Assembly (NCBI RefSeq): GCF_002742285.1
Contig: NZ_MDGM01000009.1
Coordinates: 121,079 to 185,078 of the forward strand
Length of the DNA: 64,000 nt
Source of the DNA: Paramylibacter kogurei
GTDB taxonomy: Bacteria > Pseudomonadota > Alphaproteobacteria > Rhodobacterales > Rhodobacteraceae
Direction of reading: 5' to 3'
The notes beneath the pieces are model-generated. The model ran no database searches. It was not told where the DNA came from and worked only from the letters and a program-made list of their open reading frames with translations. Below, piece by piece: positions 29,049-37,150 of this stretch (position 1 is its first letter; the number at the start of each line of letters is the position of its first letter). The translations under genes and the position numbers were made by a program.

Positions 29049-29444
29049 ATGACCCCAGAAATCACCGCCCTTACCCTTGCTGCATTGCTACACGTTGGCA
29101 CGCTGACCCTTTTGGTGATTTGTGCCAATGTGCAATTGCCCCGCTATATGACCATGGGCAAACGGGATACGGATTTTTCCGATCAGATCACGGGGAAAAC
29201 GGCGCGGGTTTATCGCACCTATAACAACTCGCTTGAAAATCTGATGTTGTTTGGCATTGCCGCAGGCATCATTGCAATCAGCGGACAATCAACACCGCTG
29301 ACGGCGACCTGTGCTTGGGTATTCTTGGCCGCGCGAGTTTTATATATCCCCGCCTATGTTTACGGGCTGACACCATGGCGGTCATACATTTGGCTGACAG
29401 GGGTTATTGCCACCACAATCATGTTGATCGCAGCATTGGTATGA
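29049..29444 (+). CDS. MAPEG-family membrane protein
   Basis: A 131-residue integral membrane protein with about four hydrophobic helices and the MAPEG pattern: ARVYRTYNNSLENLMLFGIA (helix 2, with conserved N and E) and AARVLYIPAYVYGL (helix 4). Family members include membrane glutathione transferases and eicosanoid enzymes; bacterial ones are mostly uncharacterised. It is inserted between sucB and lpdA on the same strand, 58 bp after sucB. No evidence links it to the dehydrogenase complex beyond location. Confidence 0.82.
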   Translation: MTPEITALTLAALLHVGTLTLLVICANVQLPRYMTMGKRDTDFSDQITGKTARVYRTYNNSLENLMLFGIAAGIIAISGQSTPLTATCAWVFLAARVLYIPAYVYGLTPWRSYIWLTGVIATTIMLIAALV

Positions 29445-29476
29445 TTAAACTTACACTAAACACCACAATCCGAATG

Positions 29477-29520
29477 TGTCCGACGCGTGTCCTACGCTTG
29501 TCCGCCACATGTCACACGGA
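29477..29520 (+). repeat. Four tandem 11-bp units (TGTCC-type) before lpdA
   Basis: TGTCCGACGCG, TGTCCTACGCT, TGTCCGCCACA and TGTCACACGGA follow each other without gaps, each starting TGTC, at 29477, 29488, 29499 and 29510. The 11-bp period is close to one helical turn. The array ends 45 bp before the lpdA ATG. Confidence 0.55.
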
Positions 29521-29565
29521 TTCCATACGCCGTATTTGCGGCAATTCGACGAAAGGTTAACATCC

Positions 29566-30954
29566 ATGTCAGAATATGATGTCATCGTAATCGGTTCAGG
29601 CCCGGGCGGCTATGTCTGTGCAATTCGCTGTGCGCAACTGGGGCTGAAAACCGCAATTGTCGAGGGGCGCGAAACCCTTGGCGGCACCTGTTTGAACGTG
29701 GGCTGTATCCCATCCAAAGCATTGCTTCATGCATCACATATGTATCACGAAGCCACCCATAATTTCACCAAAATGGGTCTGATGGGCAAATCCCCATCCG
29801 TCGATTTTAAAACCATGCAAGAATATAAATCAGGCGTGATCGCACAGAACACATCTGGCGTTGAATTCTTGATGAAGAAAAATAAAATTGACTGGCTGAA
29901 AGGCTGGGGAAAAATCACCGCCAAAGGCGAAGTCACCGTTGGCAAAGACGTGCATAAAGCGAAAAATATCGTCATCGCATCAGGGTCCGAACCATCGTCA
30001 TTGCCCGGTATCGAAATCGACGAAAAGGTCGTTGTGACATCCACGGGCGCATTGGAATTGCCAAAGGTTCCAAAATCAATGGTTGTGATTGGCGCAGGCG
30101 TCATTGGCCTTGAAATGGGCAGCGTATATGCCCGCCTTGGCACAGAGGTGACGGTTGTTGAATTCTTGGATCACATCACCCCTGGCATGGACGCAGAGGT
30201 TGCGAAAACCTTGCAACGAACCCTGAAAAAACAAGGACTTAACTTTGTTTTGGGCGCGGCCGTGCAATCGGTTGACGCGAAGAAAACCAAGGCCACAGTG
30301 AATTACAAACTGCGCAAAGATGAATCAGATGCCAGCATTGATGCCGATGTTGTTTTGGTGGCAACGGGGCGCAAACCATTCATGGATAACCTTGGCTTTG
30401 ATGGTCTGGGCGGTGAATTGACCGAACGTGGGCAAATCAAAACCGACGATCAATGGCGCACAAATGTTGATGGCATTTTCGCAATTGGTGACGTAATCGA
30501 AGGCCCCATGTTGGCGCATAAGGCAGAGGACGAAGGCATGGCCGTCGCCGAGGTGATCGCAGGCAAACATGGCCATGTGAATTACGGCGTGATCCCCGGT
30601 GTGATCTACACCACGCCAGAGGTCGCATCCGTGGGCAAAACCCAAGAAGAATTGAAAGACGAAGGCGTTGATTTCAAGGTCGGAAAATTCACATTCATGG
30701 GCAATGGCCGCGCCAAGGCCGTGTTCCAAGGCGAAGGTTTTGTAAAACTGTTGGTGGACGCCAAAACAGACCGGATTTTGGGCTGTCATTTGATCGGCCC
30801 ATCTGCGGGTGATTTAATCCATGAAATTTGTGTCGCAATGGAATTTGGCGCATCCGCCCAAGACGTTGCCATGACATGCCACGCCCACCCCACATTTTCA
30901 GAAGCCATGCGCGAAGCAGCATTGGCCTGTGGCGATGGGGCAATCCACGCTTAG
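29566..30954 (+). CDS. lpdA: Dihydrolipoamide dehydrogenase (E3)
   Basis: FAD enzyme that reoxidises lipoate in 2-oxo acid dehydrogenase complexes, passing electrons to NAD. The 462-residue protein has the FAD fold [15 protein letters not shown] (6-20), the redox disulfide C42/C47 in [14 protein letters not shown], the NAD fold [21 protein letters not shown] near 173, [19 protein letters not shown] near 307, and the C-terminal His-Glu dyad in [14 protein letters not shown]. Start ATG 29566 follows AAAGG by 9 nt; the frame is open 90 bp further upstream through the 11-bp repeats but lacks homology there. A strong terminator follows. Confidence 0.96.
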   Translation: MSEYDVIVIGSGPGGYVCAIRCAQLGLKTAIVEGRETLGGTCLNVGCIPSKALLHASHMYHEATHNFTKMGLMGKSPSVDFKTMQEYKSGVIAQNTSGVEFLMKKNKIDWLKGWGKITAKGEVTVGKDVHKAKNIVIASGSEPSSLPGIEIDEKVVVTSTGALELPKVPKSMVVIGAGVIGLEMGSVYARLGTEVTVVEFLDHITPGMDAEVAKTLQRTLKKQGLNFVLGAAVQSVDAKKTKATVNYKLRKDESDASIDADVVLVATGRKPFMDNLGFDGLGGELTERGQIKTDDQWRTNVDGIFAIGDVIEGPMLAHKAEDEGMAVAEVIAGKHGHVNYGVIPGVIYTTPEVASVGKTQEELKDEGVDFKVGKFTFMGNGRAKAVFQGEGFVKLLVDAKTDRILGCHLIGPSAGDLIHEICVAMEFGASAQDVAMTCHAHPTFSEAMREAALACGDGAIHA

Positions 30955-30978
30955 GCGTTGATTTAATGCAATAAAAAA

Positions 30979-31014
30979 CCCTCTGGCGACGCTTGCTCAT
31001 CCATCGCCAGAGGG
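30979..31014. terminator. Bidirectional terminator between lpdA and the GntR gene
   Basis: An 11-bp perfect stem, CCCTCTGGCGA with TCGCCAGAGGG, around a 14-nt loop, flanked by an A run on the left (30973-30978) and TTATTTTT on the right. It can stop rightward lpdA and leftward gntR transcription. Confidence 0.88.
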
Positions 31015-31126
31015 AGTTATTTTTGCCTCGCAAGGGGTAAGAGAGGCAGATAAATACGCCAAGGGGTTAGCGTATTCATCAAGTAATACGCACCAGCAAA
31101 ACCATTCCGTCGCAGATTTTCGAAAT

Positions 31127-31780
31127 TTATTCGTTGGCCAACATGCGCAACCCTTGTGTCACATCCGCACGGATGGCAAGGCGCAGCGATGGTTCATCCC
31201 CCGCCTTCATCGCCGCCAGCGCGGTGCGGTGGTGGTTCGATGCCTCGCGCCGTTGCAAACGGGCATAAAGCGCCTGCATCGTTGGCCCCAATTGCAACCA
31301 AACTGTTTCCACAATCGCCAGCATCGCAGGCGCTTGGGCGCGCAGATATAATGTGCGGTGAAATTCCAAATTGGTGCGCACATATGTGATCGCGTCATCC
31401 TTAACAATCGCCTGATCAATCAGATTGTTGATCCGCCCTAAACGTTCAATCAAATTCAGATGCACACGGGGCAAGGCACGGCTGGCCATTTCGGGTTCCA
31501 TTAGCGCGCGAATGGATGCGAGTTCTTCGATCCGCTCGTTGGTGAGCGCGGGCGTGGACACCCGCCCTGTTGACGATATTTGCAACGCTCCTTCGGCGCT
31601 TAGACGACGCACCGCTTCGCGTGCAGGCGTCATGCTCACCCCATAGGTATCCGCAATGCCACGGATCGTGACAGATTGCGCAGGTGCCATTTCGCCGTGC
31701 ATGATGGATGATCGCAAACTGCGATAAACCAATTCATGGGATGGGGTCACGTTTTCGCGGCGGGGTTCTGGTGTTGTCAT
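31127..31780 (-). CDS. GntR-family regulator with FCD domain
   Basis: Transcription factor of the FadR subgroup: winged helix at about 12-75 (LVYRSLRSSIMHGEMAP, then IADTYGVSMTPAREAVRRLSAEGAL) and an FCD ligand domain at about 85-210 with the acidic/His metal-ligand pattern (D/H in YVRTNLEFHRTLY, a further H in ASNHHRTAL). Start ATG 31780 (MTTPEPRREN) is preferred to the ATG at 31807 because a GTGATCAC palindrome lies between them and fits a promoter operator. Its motif recurs before mdh and sucC, making this a candidate regulator of the TCA genes and of itself. Ligand unknown; metal-FCD proteins often bind carboxylates. Confidence 0.88.
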   Translation of the reverse strand: MTTPEPRRENVTPSHELVYRSLRSSIMHGEMAPAQSVTIRGIADTYGVSMTPAREAVRRLSAEGALQISSTGRVSTPALTNERIEELASIRALMEPEMASRALPRVHLNLIERLGRINNLIDQAIVKDDAITYVRTNLEFHRTLYLRAQAPAMLAIVETVWLQLGPTMQALYARLQRREASNHHRTALAAMKAGDEPSLRLAIRADVTQGLRMLANE

Positions 31781-31787
31781 GTGATGT

Positions 31788-31799
31788 TTGTGATCACGT
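31788..31799. promoter_or_regulatory. GTGATCAC palindrome at the gntR promoter
   Basis: TTGTGATCACGT with the GTGATCAC core, 8 bp before the ATG at 31780. The position suggests autorepression. Confidence 0.55.
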
Positions 31800-31816
31800 T
31801 TAAGCATCGCGTCAAG

Positions 31817-32512
31817 CTACAACTGATAGCTATGCAGCAAGGCACCATTGCGCTTAAGCCATTGGCGCTGTGGCTTATAATCTGGGTAAACCTTTTCAAC
31901 CAAGGCCCAATAGGCATCCGAATGGTTCATCTCGATCAAATGACAAGCCTCGTGCGCGGCAACGTAAACCTGAACCTCGCGCGGGGCCATGACCAAGCGC
32001 CATGAATACATCAAATTACCCTCGGATGAACACGATCCCCAACGCGAACGAGTATCGCGGATTGAAACGCTCCCAATTGTACGCCCAAGCTTGCCAGCGT
32101 AATATTCCGATGCATGAACAAGACGTTCACGCGCCACGGTTTTGAAATAACCTTTAAGCTTGCCAATCAATTGTTCGTCGCGCCCGGGCACATATAAAAT
32201 ACCATCCTCAAACCGCACAGAGCGCCCGCTCCCGTGTTCGATTGGCGCATTAAACCCATCAAACATGATCTTGCCGCCAAATACCGGCACAATGGGTTGC
32301 ACACGCTTTGAAAGATGCTTGCGAAGCCAGCCTTCTTGTTCTTGGGCGAATTTGGTTGCATCGCGCAGATTGGACCAACGTGGCATGGTCAGACTCACCT
32401 TGCCATCCTTGTTCGCGATGCGCAGCGAATAGCGTTTCGCACGCGTGTTGTGACGCAAAAATATAGTAATCGGCGGATCGCCAATGCGGATGGTTTCTGT
32501 CATTAACCGCAT
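31817..32512 (-). CDS. YgjP-type zinc metallopeptidase domain protein (DUF45/SprT-like)
   Basis: Predicted metal-dependent hydrolase of the YgjP/SprT-like group. The protein of about 231 residues has a zincin motif HEACH in YVAAHEACHLIEMNHSDAYW near 185-205, including the downstream His/Asp pair, preceded by the family signature IRDTRSRWGSCSSEGNLMYSW. It has no signal peptide and is likely cytoplasmic. Two ATGs nine nt apart (32512 and 32503) are possible; the first has a GGA about 8 nt upstream. It is divergently oriented to the TIGR02300 gene, with 139 bp between starts. Confidence 0.83.
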   Translation of the reverse strand: MRLMTETIRIGDPPITIFLRHNTRAKRYSLRIANKDGKVSLTMPRWSNLRDATKFAQEQEGWLRKHLSKRVQPIVPVFGGKIMFDGFNAPIEHGSGRSVRFEDGILYVPGRDEQLIGKLKGYFKTVARERLVHASEYYAGKLGRTIGSVSIRDTRSRWGSCSSEGNLMYSWRLVMAPREVQVYVAAHEACHLIEMNHSDAYWALVEKVYPDYKPQRQWLKRNGALLHSYQL

Positions 32513-32651
32513 TTTATCAAATCCAAGCCCAAGCGCAATTGGCGAAATCACACGGTGCTTGTGCAAACTGTGATCGAATCCCCTTTGACAAGCCCCCCGT
32601 GTTATGGCAATTGGCGTCAGAAATTTGCAAAATTCACCCAAGGATAACCCA

Positions 32652-32990
32652 ATGGCCAAAGAAGAATGGGGCGTAAAGCGCGTTTGCCCAGAAACTGGAA
32701 AACGATTCTATGATTTGGGCAAAGACCCAATCGTAAGCCCATACACAGGCGAAGAATACCCCGTGTCATTTTTTGCCTATGACAAATCCAAAACATCCAT
32801 GACGGACAAAGCGGATAAAGAATCCGTTAAGGCAGCCACCGAGGATGATCTGGCAGATGATGTCGATGTATTGGATGATGACGATACAGATATCGATGTA
32901 GATTTGGGCGATGACGTGTTGGAAGACGATGACGATGACACCGTTCCGCTCGAAGAAATCAAAGACGTTTCTACAGGCGACGACGAATAA
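32652..32990 (+). CDS. TIGR02300-family acidic protein
   Basis: A 112-residue protein typical of alphaproteobacteria: a conserved head, KRVCPETGKRFYDLGKDPIVSPYTGEE (zinc-ribbon-like, though only one Cys is present here), followed by an extremely acidic tail made mostly of Asp and Glu (about 60-112). Start ATG 32652 (MAKEEWGVKR) follows AAGGA by 7 nt. It directly precedes tRNA-Ala. No function has been assigned to the family. Confidence 0.9.
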   Translation: MAKEEWGVKRVCPETGKRFYDLGKDPIVSPYTGEEYPVSFFAYDKSKTSMTDKADKESVKAATEDDLADDVDVLDDDDTDIDVDLGDDVLEDDDDDTVPLEEIKDVSTGDDE

Positions 32991-33063
32991 TTGATTTTGC
33001 GCTTGCAAGCCCAAGCGCAGTTTCATAGATAACCCTTGTTCGGTGGTTTGAACCGAACATCGT

Positions 33064-33139
33064 GGGGCCTTAGCTCAGCTGGGAGAGCGCTTCGCTGGCA
33101 GCGAAGAGGTCAGGAGTTCGATCCTCCTAGGCTCCACCA
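33064..33139 (+). tRNA. tRNA-Ala (anticodon GGC)
   Basis: A full cloverleaf can be drawn: acceptor GGGGCCT with AGGCTCC, D arm GCTC-AGCTGGGA-GAGC, anticodon arm CTTCG-CTGGCAG-CGAAG giving anticodon GGC, T arm AGGAG-TTCGATC-CTCCT, and an encoded ACCA end. Its last 18 bases form the left end of the attachment repeat of a genomic island. Confidence 0.97.
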
Positions 33140-33140
33140 A
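33122..33140 (+). repeat. attL: 19-bp direct repeat within the tRNA-Ala 3' end
   Basis: TCCTCCTAGGCTCCACCAA; an identical copy lies at 42074-42092. The pair brackets the island with its integrase gene starting 81 bp inside attL. Confidence 0.92.
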
Positions 33141-33168
33141 CTTATTTTTTCTTCTGACATATCAGCAA

Positions 33169-33226
33169 GTTACTGTAAAATAAGTGCTTTTTGAGAGAAC
33201 TGCTACATTGGAGTGTTACAGTGAGC
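33169..33226. repeat. Possible integrase arm-type repeats near attL
   Basis: GTTACTGTAA (33169-33178) and TGTTACAG (33214-33221) lie inside the island next to attL. The 14-bp word GTGTTACAGTGAGC (33213-33226) reappears exactly near attR at 41991-42004. Such short repeats beside both att cores resemble arm sites bound by tyrosine integrases. Confidence 0.45.
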
Positions 33227-35062
33227 AACCTTGAAAAGATGACTGGACATACCCGACTCTACCGCAGAAACGCGACTTATTATCACCGTGCAACTGTCCC
33301 CAAGGACATCGCAAAGACCTATGGTAAAAAAGAAGAAACCTTCTCGCTTAGAACAAAAGACAGCGCCGAAGCCTTAAGGTTAGTCAGGATCAAAGCTGTC
33401 GAAGTTGACGAACGTTTTGACGCTCATCGCAGAGCACTTTCTAGAAACACCATTCAGGATTTTGAGGAACTTTCAGAAGAACAAATAAACCACTTGGGAC
33501 AAGTCTATGCTGCTACCCGATTAGCACGAGATGAGGACTACCGAATAGAAGGTTTTCGCGTGGACACCGAAGAAACGCCGTCAACGATGACATACGCAGA
33601 ATTCCAAGAGGCCGAAAATGCGCCTTACGACAGCACAAGTTTTAAATATCTAACGCGCTTATCTTTTGAAGAAAGCGTTGAAATTGAAAAATGCGTCGAA
33701 GACATGATCAAACACGATCTCGCAAGAGGTATTTTTGACGAGCACATTATCGAAGAAGCAGAAGATTTACTTAAGCGAGCAGGACTAGAACATCGGTTAG
33801 CTCCAGATTCTCCAAGCCGAAAGCTACTTTACCACGAATTGAACAAGGCATCCCTAAGGGTCTCCAAGGCGAAACAAGCTAGAAATGAGGGGAACATAGT
33901 CGATACCCCCAAGGTGGACTCACTGACTCAGGTTGAAGCGCTGACGGCCTCTGAGCATCCCAACCTAAGTGAAGCCGTGGCTCAGTGGGTTAAAGCCGTA
34001 GAACATGGCTGGAGTGACAAAACGAAACGGAGCAATTTATCTTGGGTAAATAACTTCCTTGAGGTTTGTGGTGACAAACATCTAGATCAGTACAACAAAG
34101 CTGATGGGCGGCTGTTCAAGGAAACCTTTAGTCGCCTTCCTCCAAGCTGGCGCATTCGAAAAGAACTCAAACATCTTGATATTCACAAGGCTTCTGCAAG
34201 GGCGTCCGAATTGCAGCTTGAGCCGATGAGTTTCGAAAACATCAACAAAGGAATCGGCAAAGTTAGCTTGTTTTGGAATTGGGTAGATGCCCATTACTTC
34301 GATGATAATGCGCCTCAACCATTGAGAGGTCTCAAATACAACATTCGAAGCAACCCTCGCGAAGCCCGAGACCCGTTTTCCAATGAACAACTCGAAAAGA
34401 TATTTAACGCGCCAGTATTCACAGGGTGCCTTTCAGAAACGCACTGGTCACGGTCAGGAACGCAACTGATAAAAGGGAGTCCTAAGTTCTGGATACCCCT
34501 ACTCGGGTTATTTTCAGGTGGACGTTTAAGCGAACTATGCCAACTTGAAATTGATGACATCAAAGAAGCAGATAAAATTCCCTACCTCGACATCAATGGT
34601 AAATTAGCGAACGAGCGCAACGTGGGTGATAAAGGAATTAAGTCACCAAATGCCCAACGAAAGATTCCGATCCACCCGACATTGATCGACATCGGTTTTT
34701 TGAAATTTGTAAGAGAAATGAAACAATCAGGAGAAACACGGCTTTTCCCATCCATCAAGATTGGCGCGGATGGTAGTTACTCTGATCATTTCTCAAAGCA
34801 CTTTAGCAGGTTCTTGAAGCTATGTGATGCCAAGACCGCAAAAACTAACTTTCATAGCTTTAGACACAACTTCGAAGATGCGTGTGGCAATGCACAGCTA
34901 CACATTGACACGAAAGACGCGATCACTGGGCGTAGCTCGACAGGAATGAGAGCAAGGTATGGTTCACGTGATATCCAGCTAAAAACGCTACAAAAAGCAA
35001 TACACGCAATTGAATATGAAGGGCTGAACTTACGTCACCTCTTTTCAGGAAAACTTGACTGA
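33221..35062 (+). CDS. Tyrosine recombinase (island integrase), DUF6538-type N-terminus
   Basis: Site-specific integrase expected to recombine the 19-bp tRNA-Ala core. The 613-residue protein has an N-terminal segment GHTRLYRRNATYYHRATVP (DUF6538 type), a long central arm/core-binding region, and a C-terminal catalytic domain: R435 in SGGRLSEL, a Lys in NAQRKIPIHP, H545 and R548 in FHSFRH, and Y580 in MRARYGS. The usual H/W box before the Tyr reads TGRSS here. The start is the GTG at 33221 because GGAG lies 7 nt upstream; the frame opens 30 bp earlier. The gene points inward from attL, as in tRNA-borne islands. Confidence 0.93.
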   Translation: MSNLEKMTGHTRLYRRNATYYHRATVPKDIAKTYGKKEETFSLRTKDSAEALRLVRIKAVEVDERFDAHRRALSRNTIQDFEELSEEQINHLGQVYAATRLARDEDYRIEGFRVDTEETPSTMTYAEFQEAENAPYDSTSFKYLTRLSFEESVEIEKCVEDMIKHDLARGIFDEHIIEEAEDLLKRAGLEHRLAPDSPSRKLLYHELNKASLRVSKAKQARNEGNIVDTPKVDSLTQVEALTASEHPNLSEAVAQWVKAVEHGWSDKTKRSNLSWVNNFLEVCGDKHLDQYNKADGRLFKETFSRLPPSWRIRKELKHLDIHKASARASELQLEPMSFENINKGIGKVSLFWNWVDAHYFDDNAPQPLRGLKYNIRSNPREARDPFSNEQLEKIFNAPVFTGCLSETHWSRSGTQLIKGSPKFWIPLLGLFSGGRLSELCQLEIDDIKEADKIPYLDINGKLANERNVGDKGIKSPNAQRKIPIHPTLIDIGFLKFVREMKQSGETRLFPSIKIGADGSYSDHFSKHFSRFLKLCDAKTAKTNFHSFRHNFEDACGNAQLHIDTKDAITGRSSTGMRARYGSRDIQLKTLQKAIHAIEYEGLNLRHLFSGKLD

Positions 35063-35139
35063 GTAGACCCAATTGACCAACAAAATCATCTCGAAGCTGC
35101 ATCAAGTTACAGGCAGTCATTGTCATCTAATAAAGGTGA

Positions 35140-35160
35140 AATAATTAAGTTGCACAGGAG
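35140..35160 (+). repeat. 21-bp direct repeat, copy 1
   Basis: AATAATTAAG followed by TTGCACAGGAG. The copy at 36515-36535 differs at one base (AGG for AAG). Both copies end in the ribosome-site-like AGGAG; here it precedes the seven-codon ORF at 35167. Confidence 0.6.
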
Positions 35161-35177
35161 AAGGAAATGAAACTCTC

Positions 35178-35213
35178 AAAGTTACTTTAAGAGTTACTCT
35201 AAGAGTTAGCTTT
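35178..35213 (+). repeat. Three 12-bp iteron-like tandem units
   Basis: AAAGTTACTTTA, AGAGTTACTCTA and AGAGTTAGCTTT are adjacent and each is nearly palindromic about TTA. Could be binding sites for an island regulator or excision factor. Confidence 0.5.
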
Positions 35214-35656
35214 AAAGTATTACCTATCCTCATCCTATTCCCCCTAACTTATAAGTTCTCTTTAACTTATACTTATCAGTTAGCACTTGAAGCGAACCTC
35301 AGTTCATTTAATTTAATCAGATGAAAGATGATCAGCTAATTGTCTAGGCTCATGGTCAATTGAACATAGAAACTCACTTAGACACTGTTAAGTTTACTTA
35401 GGGATGAAGTTCATTGCCAAGCCCTTTTGACCTGATCTCATCTTCATCATCCCTTTTATGAAATAGGGTCAGAGTATTTTTGGGTCATAAATTTGAAATG
35501 GTATATGGTTAGCAGCCTTCCACAAATCCCCCCCGTCCCCCTAGCCCTTCATTCACAACATCCCGAAAGAACTTCGTGAGTAGCCTAGGGGTTTAAAACT
35601 GAGATTTAGAATGACCGTGGGGTACAACTAGAACAAGCCCAGCGCATTTAGCTTTT

Positions 35657-35766
35657 GTCCATTAGGGTATACTTCAATGGTCACTGAAAAGGTATTCTAT
35701 TTTTTATCCGTAAGGGTTTACATTTTTAATCGTACACTATATCAAATGGTCAATACCCTAACGGAC
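35657..35766. repeat. Inverted repeat before the resolvase (res-like site)
   Basis: GTCCATTAGGGTAT at 35657-35670 and ATACCCTAACGGAC at 35753-35766 are inverted copies matching at 13 of 14 positions. Each has an AATGGTCA word beside it (near 35676 and 35746). The second arm ends 17 bp before the resolvase ATG. Such arrays are typical res/regulatory sites of serine resolvases. Confidence 0.6.
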
Positions 35767-35783
35767 ACCCAAAGGAAGATCAA

Positions 35784-36416
35784 ATGGCAACCATACTCTA
35801 CGCACGTGTTTCAACTACCGATCAGAATATCGCTCATCAAAAGACCCAAGCAGAGAATGCAGGGTTTACGATTGATGACGTGGTTGCCGATCATGGTATC
35901 TCTGGCATTGGCACGAAGCTCAAAGACCGTACAGAGGGCAAGAGGTTGTTTGATAAGCTTAGATCAGGGGATACCCTTGTGGTGCGTTGGGTGGATCGCC
36001 TAGGGCGTAATTATCAGGACGTAACAGACACCATCAGGCACTTCATGCGCCAAGGTGTAATCATCCGCACCGTGATCAACAACATGACCTTTGACGGAGC
36101 CACCAAAGACCCCATGCAAGAGGCCGTTAGAGACGCACTGATCGCCTTTATGGCTGCAACAGCACAGGCGCAAGCAGAAGCCACCAAAGAAGCTCAGAGA
36201 GCGGGTATAGAGGCTGCTAAGGGTGATGTGAGCAAATACCGAGGGAAGAAGCCCAGCTATAACCGTGAGGCTTTTACAAAGGTTCAGGATATGAATGGTA
36301 CAGGTGCAGGAACTTCACAGATTGCTAAGGCTACAGGATTGACCCGACAGACCGTGTTGAGGATTGTGGGAGACCCTCAAGGATGTGAGGCTGCTTTACT
36401 AAGATGGGGGATGTAG
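35784..36416 (+). CDS. Serine recombinase (resolvase/invertase family)
   Basis: A 210-residue small serine recombinase. The catalytic S10 lies in YARVSTTDQN, the conserved arginines in VVRWVDRLGRNYQD (about 66-79), followed by the dimerisation helix (about 100-135) and a C-terminal helix-turn-helix (TSQIAKATGLTRQTVLRIV, near 178). Length and domain order match Tn3-type resolvases. The inverted repeat immediately upstream is a plausible res and autoregulatory site. On an island it could resolve multimers or invert a segment; no invertible gene pair was found. Confidence 0.93.
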   Translation: MATILYARVSTTDQNIAHQKTQAENAGFTIDDVVADHGISGIGTKLKDRTEGKRLFDKLRSGDTLVVRWVDRLGRNYQDVTDTIRHFMRQGVIIRTVINNMTFDGATKDPMQEAVRDALIAFMAATAQAQAEATKEAQRAGIEAAKGDVSKYRGKKPSYNREAFTKVQDMNGTGAGTSQIAKATGLTRQTVLRIVGDPQGCEAALLRWGM

Positions 36417-36514
36417 TTGGGGTCGTGTTTCTTATTTGTTTTTTTGATTGCTAACTATCGAGCCGCAAAATTTTGATGAGCGTTAAGTACGACAAACAAT
36501 CCAATTTCTACAAT

Positions 36515-36535
36515 AATAATTAGGTTGCACAGGAG
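36515..36535 (+). repeat. 21-bp direct repeat, copy 2
   Basis: One-mismatch copy of 35140-35160, here 124 bp before the RNase H-like gene. The two copies bracket the iteron-like units and the resolvase gene. Confidence 0.6.
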
Positions 36536-36588
36536 TATTATTAGAACGCCTCAAGTTCTTAAATACGACCCAAATCGCAAACGTAATC

Positions 36589-36620
36589 AAAGAACTCTCA
36601 GGTCACTCTGTGGGTTCTTT
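36589..36620 (+). terminator. Hairpin upstream of the RNase H-like gene
   Basis: AAAGAAC pairs with GTTCTTT across an 18-nt inner region that can add two or three pairs; a T-rich TCGTTTGTTC follows. Possible attenuator 39 bp before the ATG, or terminator of upstream transcription. Confidence 0.4.
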
Positions 36621-36658
36621 TCGTTTGTTCAATCAAAATATTAGAAAGAACAAAACCA

Positions 36659-37150
36659 ATGAAATCTACTAAACTCTTTGTTGCCGCATCATGTAATGTA
36701 GATGCCCGTAAATGTGGTGTTGCACTAATCCGTCAAGATCACAACGAAGGCAGTTTACTAAACGAAACACGTAAATCCGCACGGTACAAAACCTCAAGTA
36801 TACACGAAGGATTACTAAACGCCGTTATCTATGGTCTTCAAAGCGTCCCAGAGGGAAGCGAGATAACAATAATCACAAACAACAAGAGCCTCCATGAGAG
36901 TTTTAGTAAACTCCTCTCTCGGTGGCGGATGAATGGCTGGAAGAAGACAGATGGGAAGCCAATAACCAACAAGGAGCAATGGAAAAATCTAAACGCATTG
37001 AGTGAAAACAGAACGGTACAAATGACTTGTGAAACTAAGCACGTCAAAGGCGGCCTTTTTGATCAAACAAGCGAGTTGGCAAAAAACGCCGTTAGCGGAA
37101 AGTTCGAGAACGGTGTCACTAGCGAAGAGGAGCTAAACAATGCGAGATAA
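36659..37150 (+). CDS. RNase H-fold protein lacking catalytic aspartates
   Basis: A 163-residue protein aligning with RNase HI over its length: VAASCNVDARKCGVALI (strand 1), SSIHEGLLNAVIYGL (E50), EITIITNNKSLHESF, the signature WRMNGWKKTDGKPITNKEQWKNL and KHVKGGLFDQTSELAKNAV. In E. coli RNase HI the catalytic set is D10, E48, D70, D134. Here the matching positions are Ala (A9 or A10), E50, N74 and S138, so three of four are lost while hallmark structural residues remain. It may bind RNA-DNA hybrids without cutting. Its end overlaps the ParB-like gene by 11 bp, implying joint function. Confidence 0.8.
   Translation: MKSTKLFVAASCNVDARKCGVALIRQDHNEGSLLNETRKSARYKTSSIHEGLLNAVIYGLQSVPEGSEITIITNNKSLHESFSKLLSRWRMNGWKKTDGKPITNKEQWKNLNALSENRTVQMTCETKHVKGGLFDQTSELAKNAVSGKFENGVTSEEELNNAR

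Larger units (their letters stand above)
35063..35783. other. 720-bp intergenic region of the island
   Basis: No gene supported. It contains three 12-bp iteron-like units (35178-35213), the first copy of a 21-bp repeat (35140-35160), a seven-codon open frame with a strong ribosome site (ATG 35167, product MKLSKLL) and, at the right end, the inverted repeat before the resolvase. The stretch 35214-35650 is AT-rich with a C-rich patch near 35530 and shows nothing I can name. Confidence 0.6.

Noticed and set aside
35167..35190. Seven-codon ORF MKLSKLL with strong ribosome site as a leader peptide gene
   Set aside because: The ribosome site is good, but no regulatory codons and no downstream gene within range justify calling it a gene; kept only as part of the repeat region.
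36520..36669. Frame reading LLERLKFLNTTQIANVIKEL and on, before the RNase H-like gene
   Set aside because: It looks protein-like but has no ATG, GTG or TTG in a suitable place and contains the hairpin. Possibly a decayed fragment; not supported as a gene.
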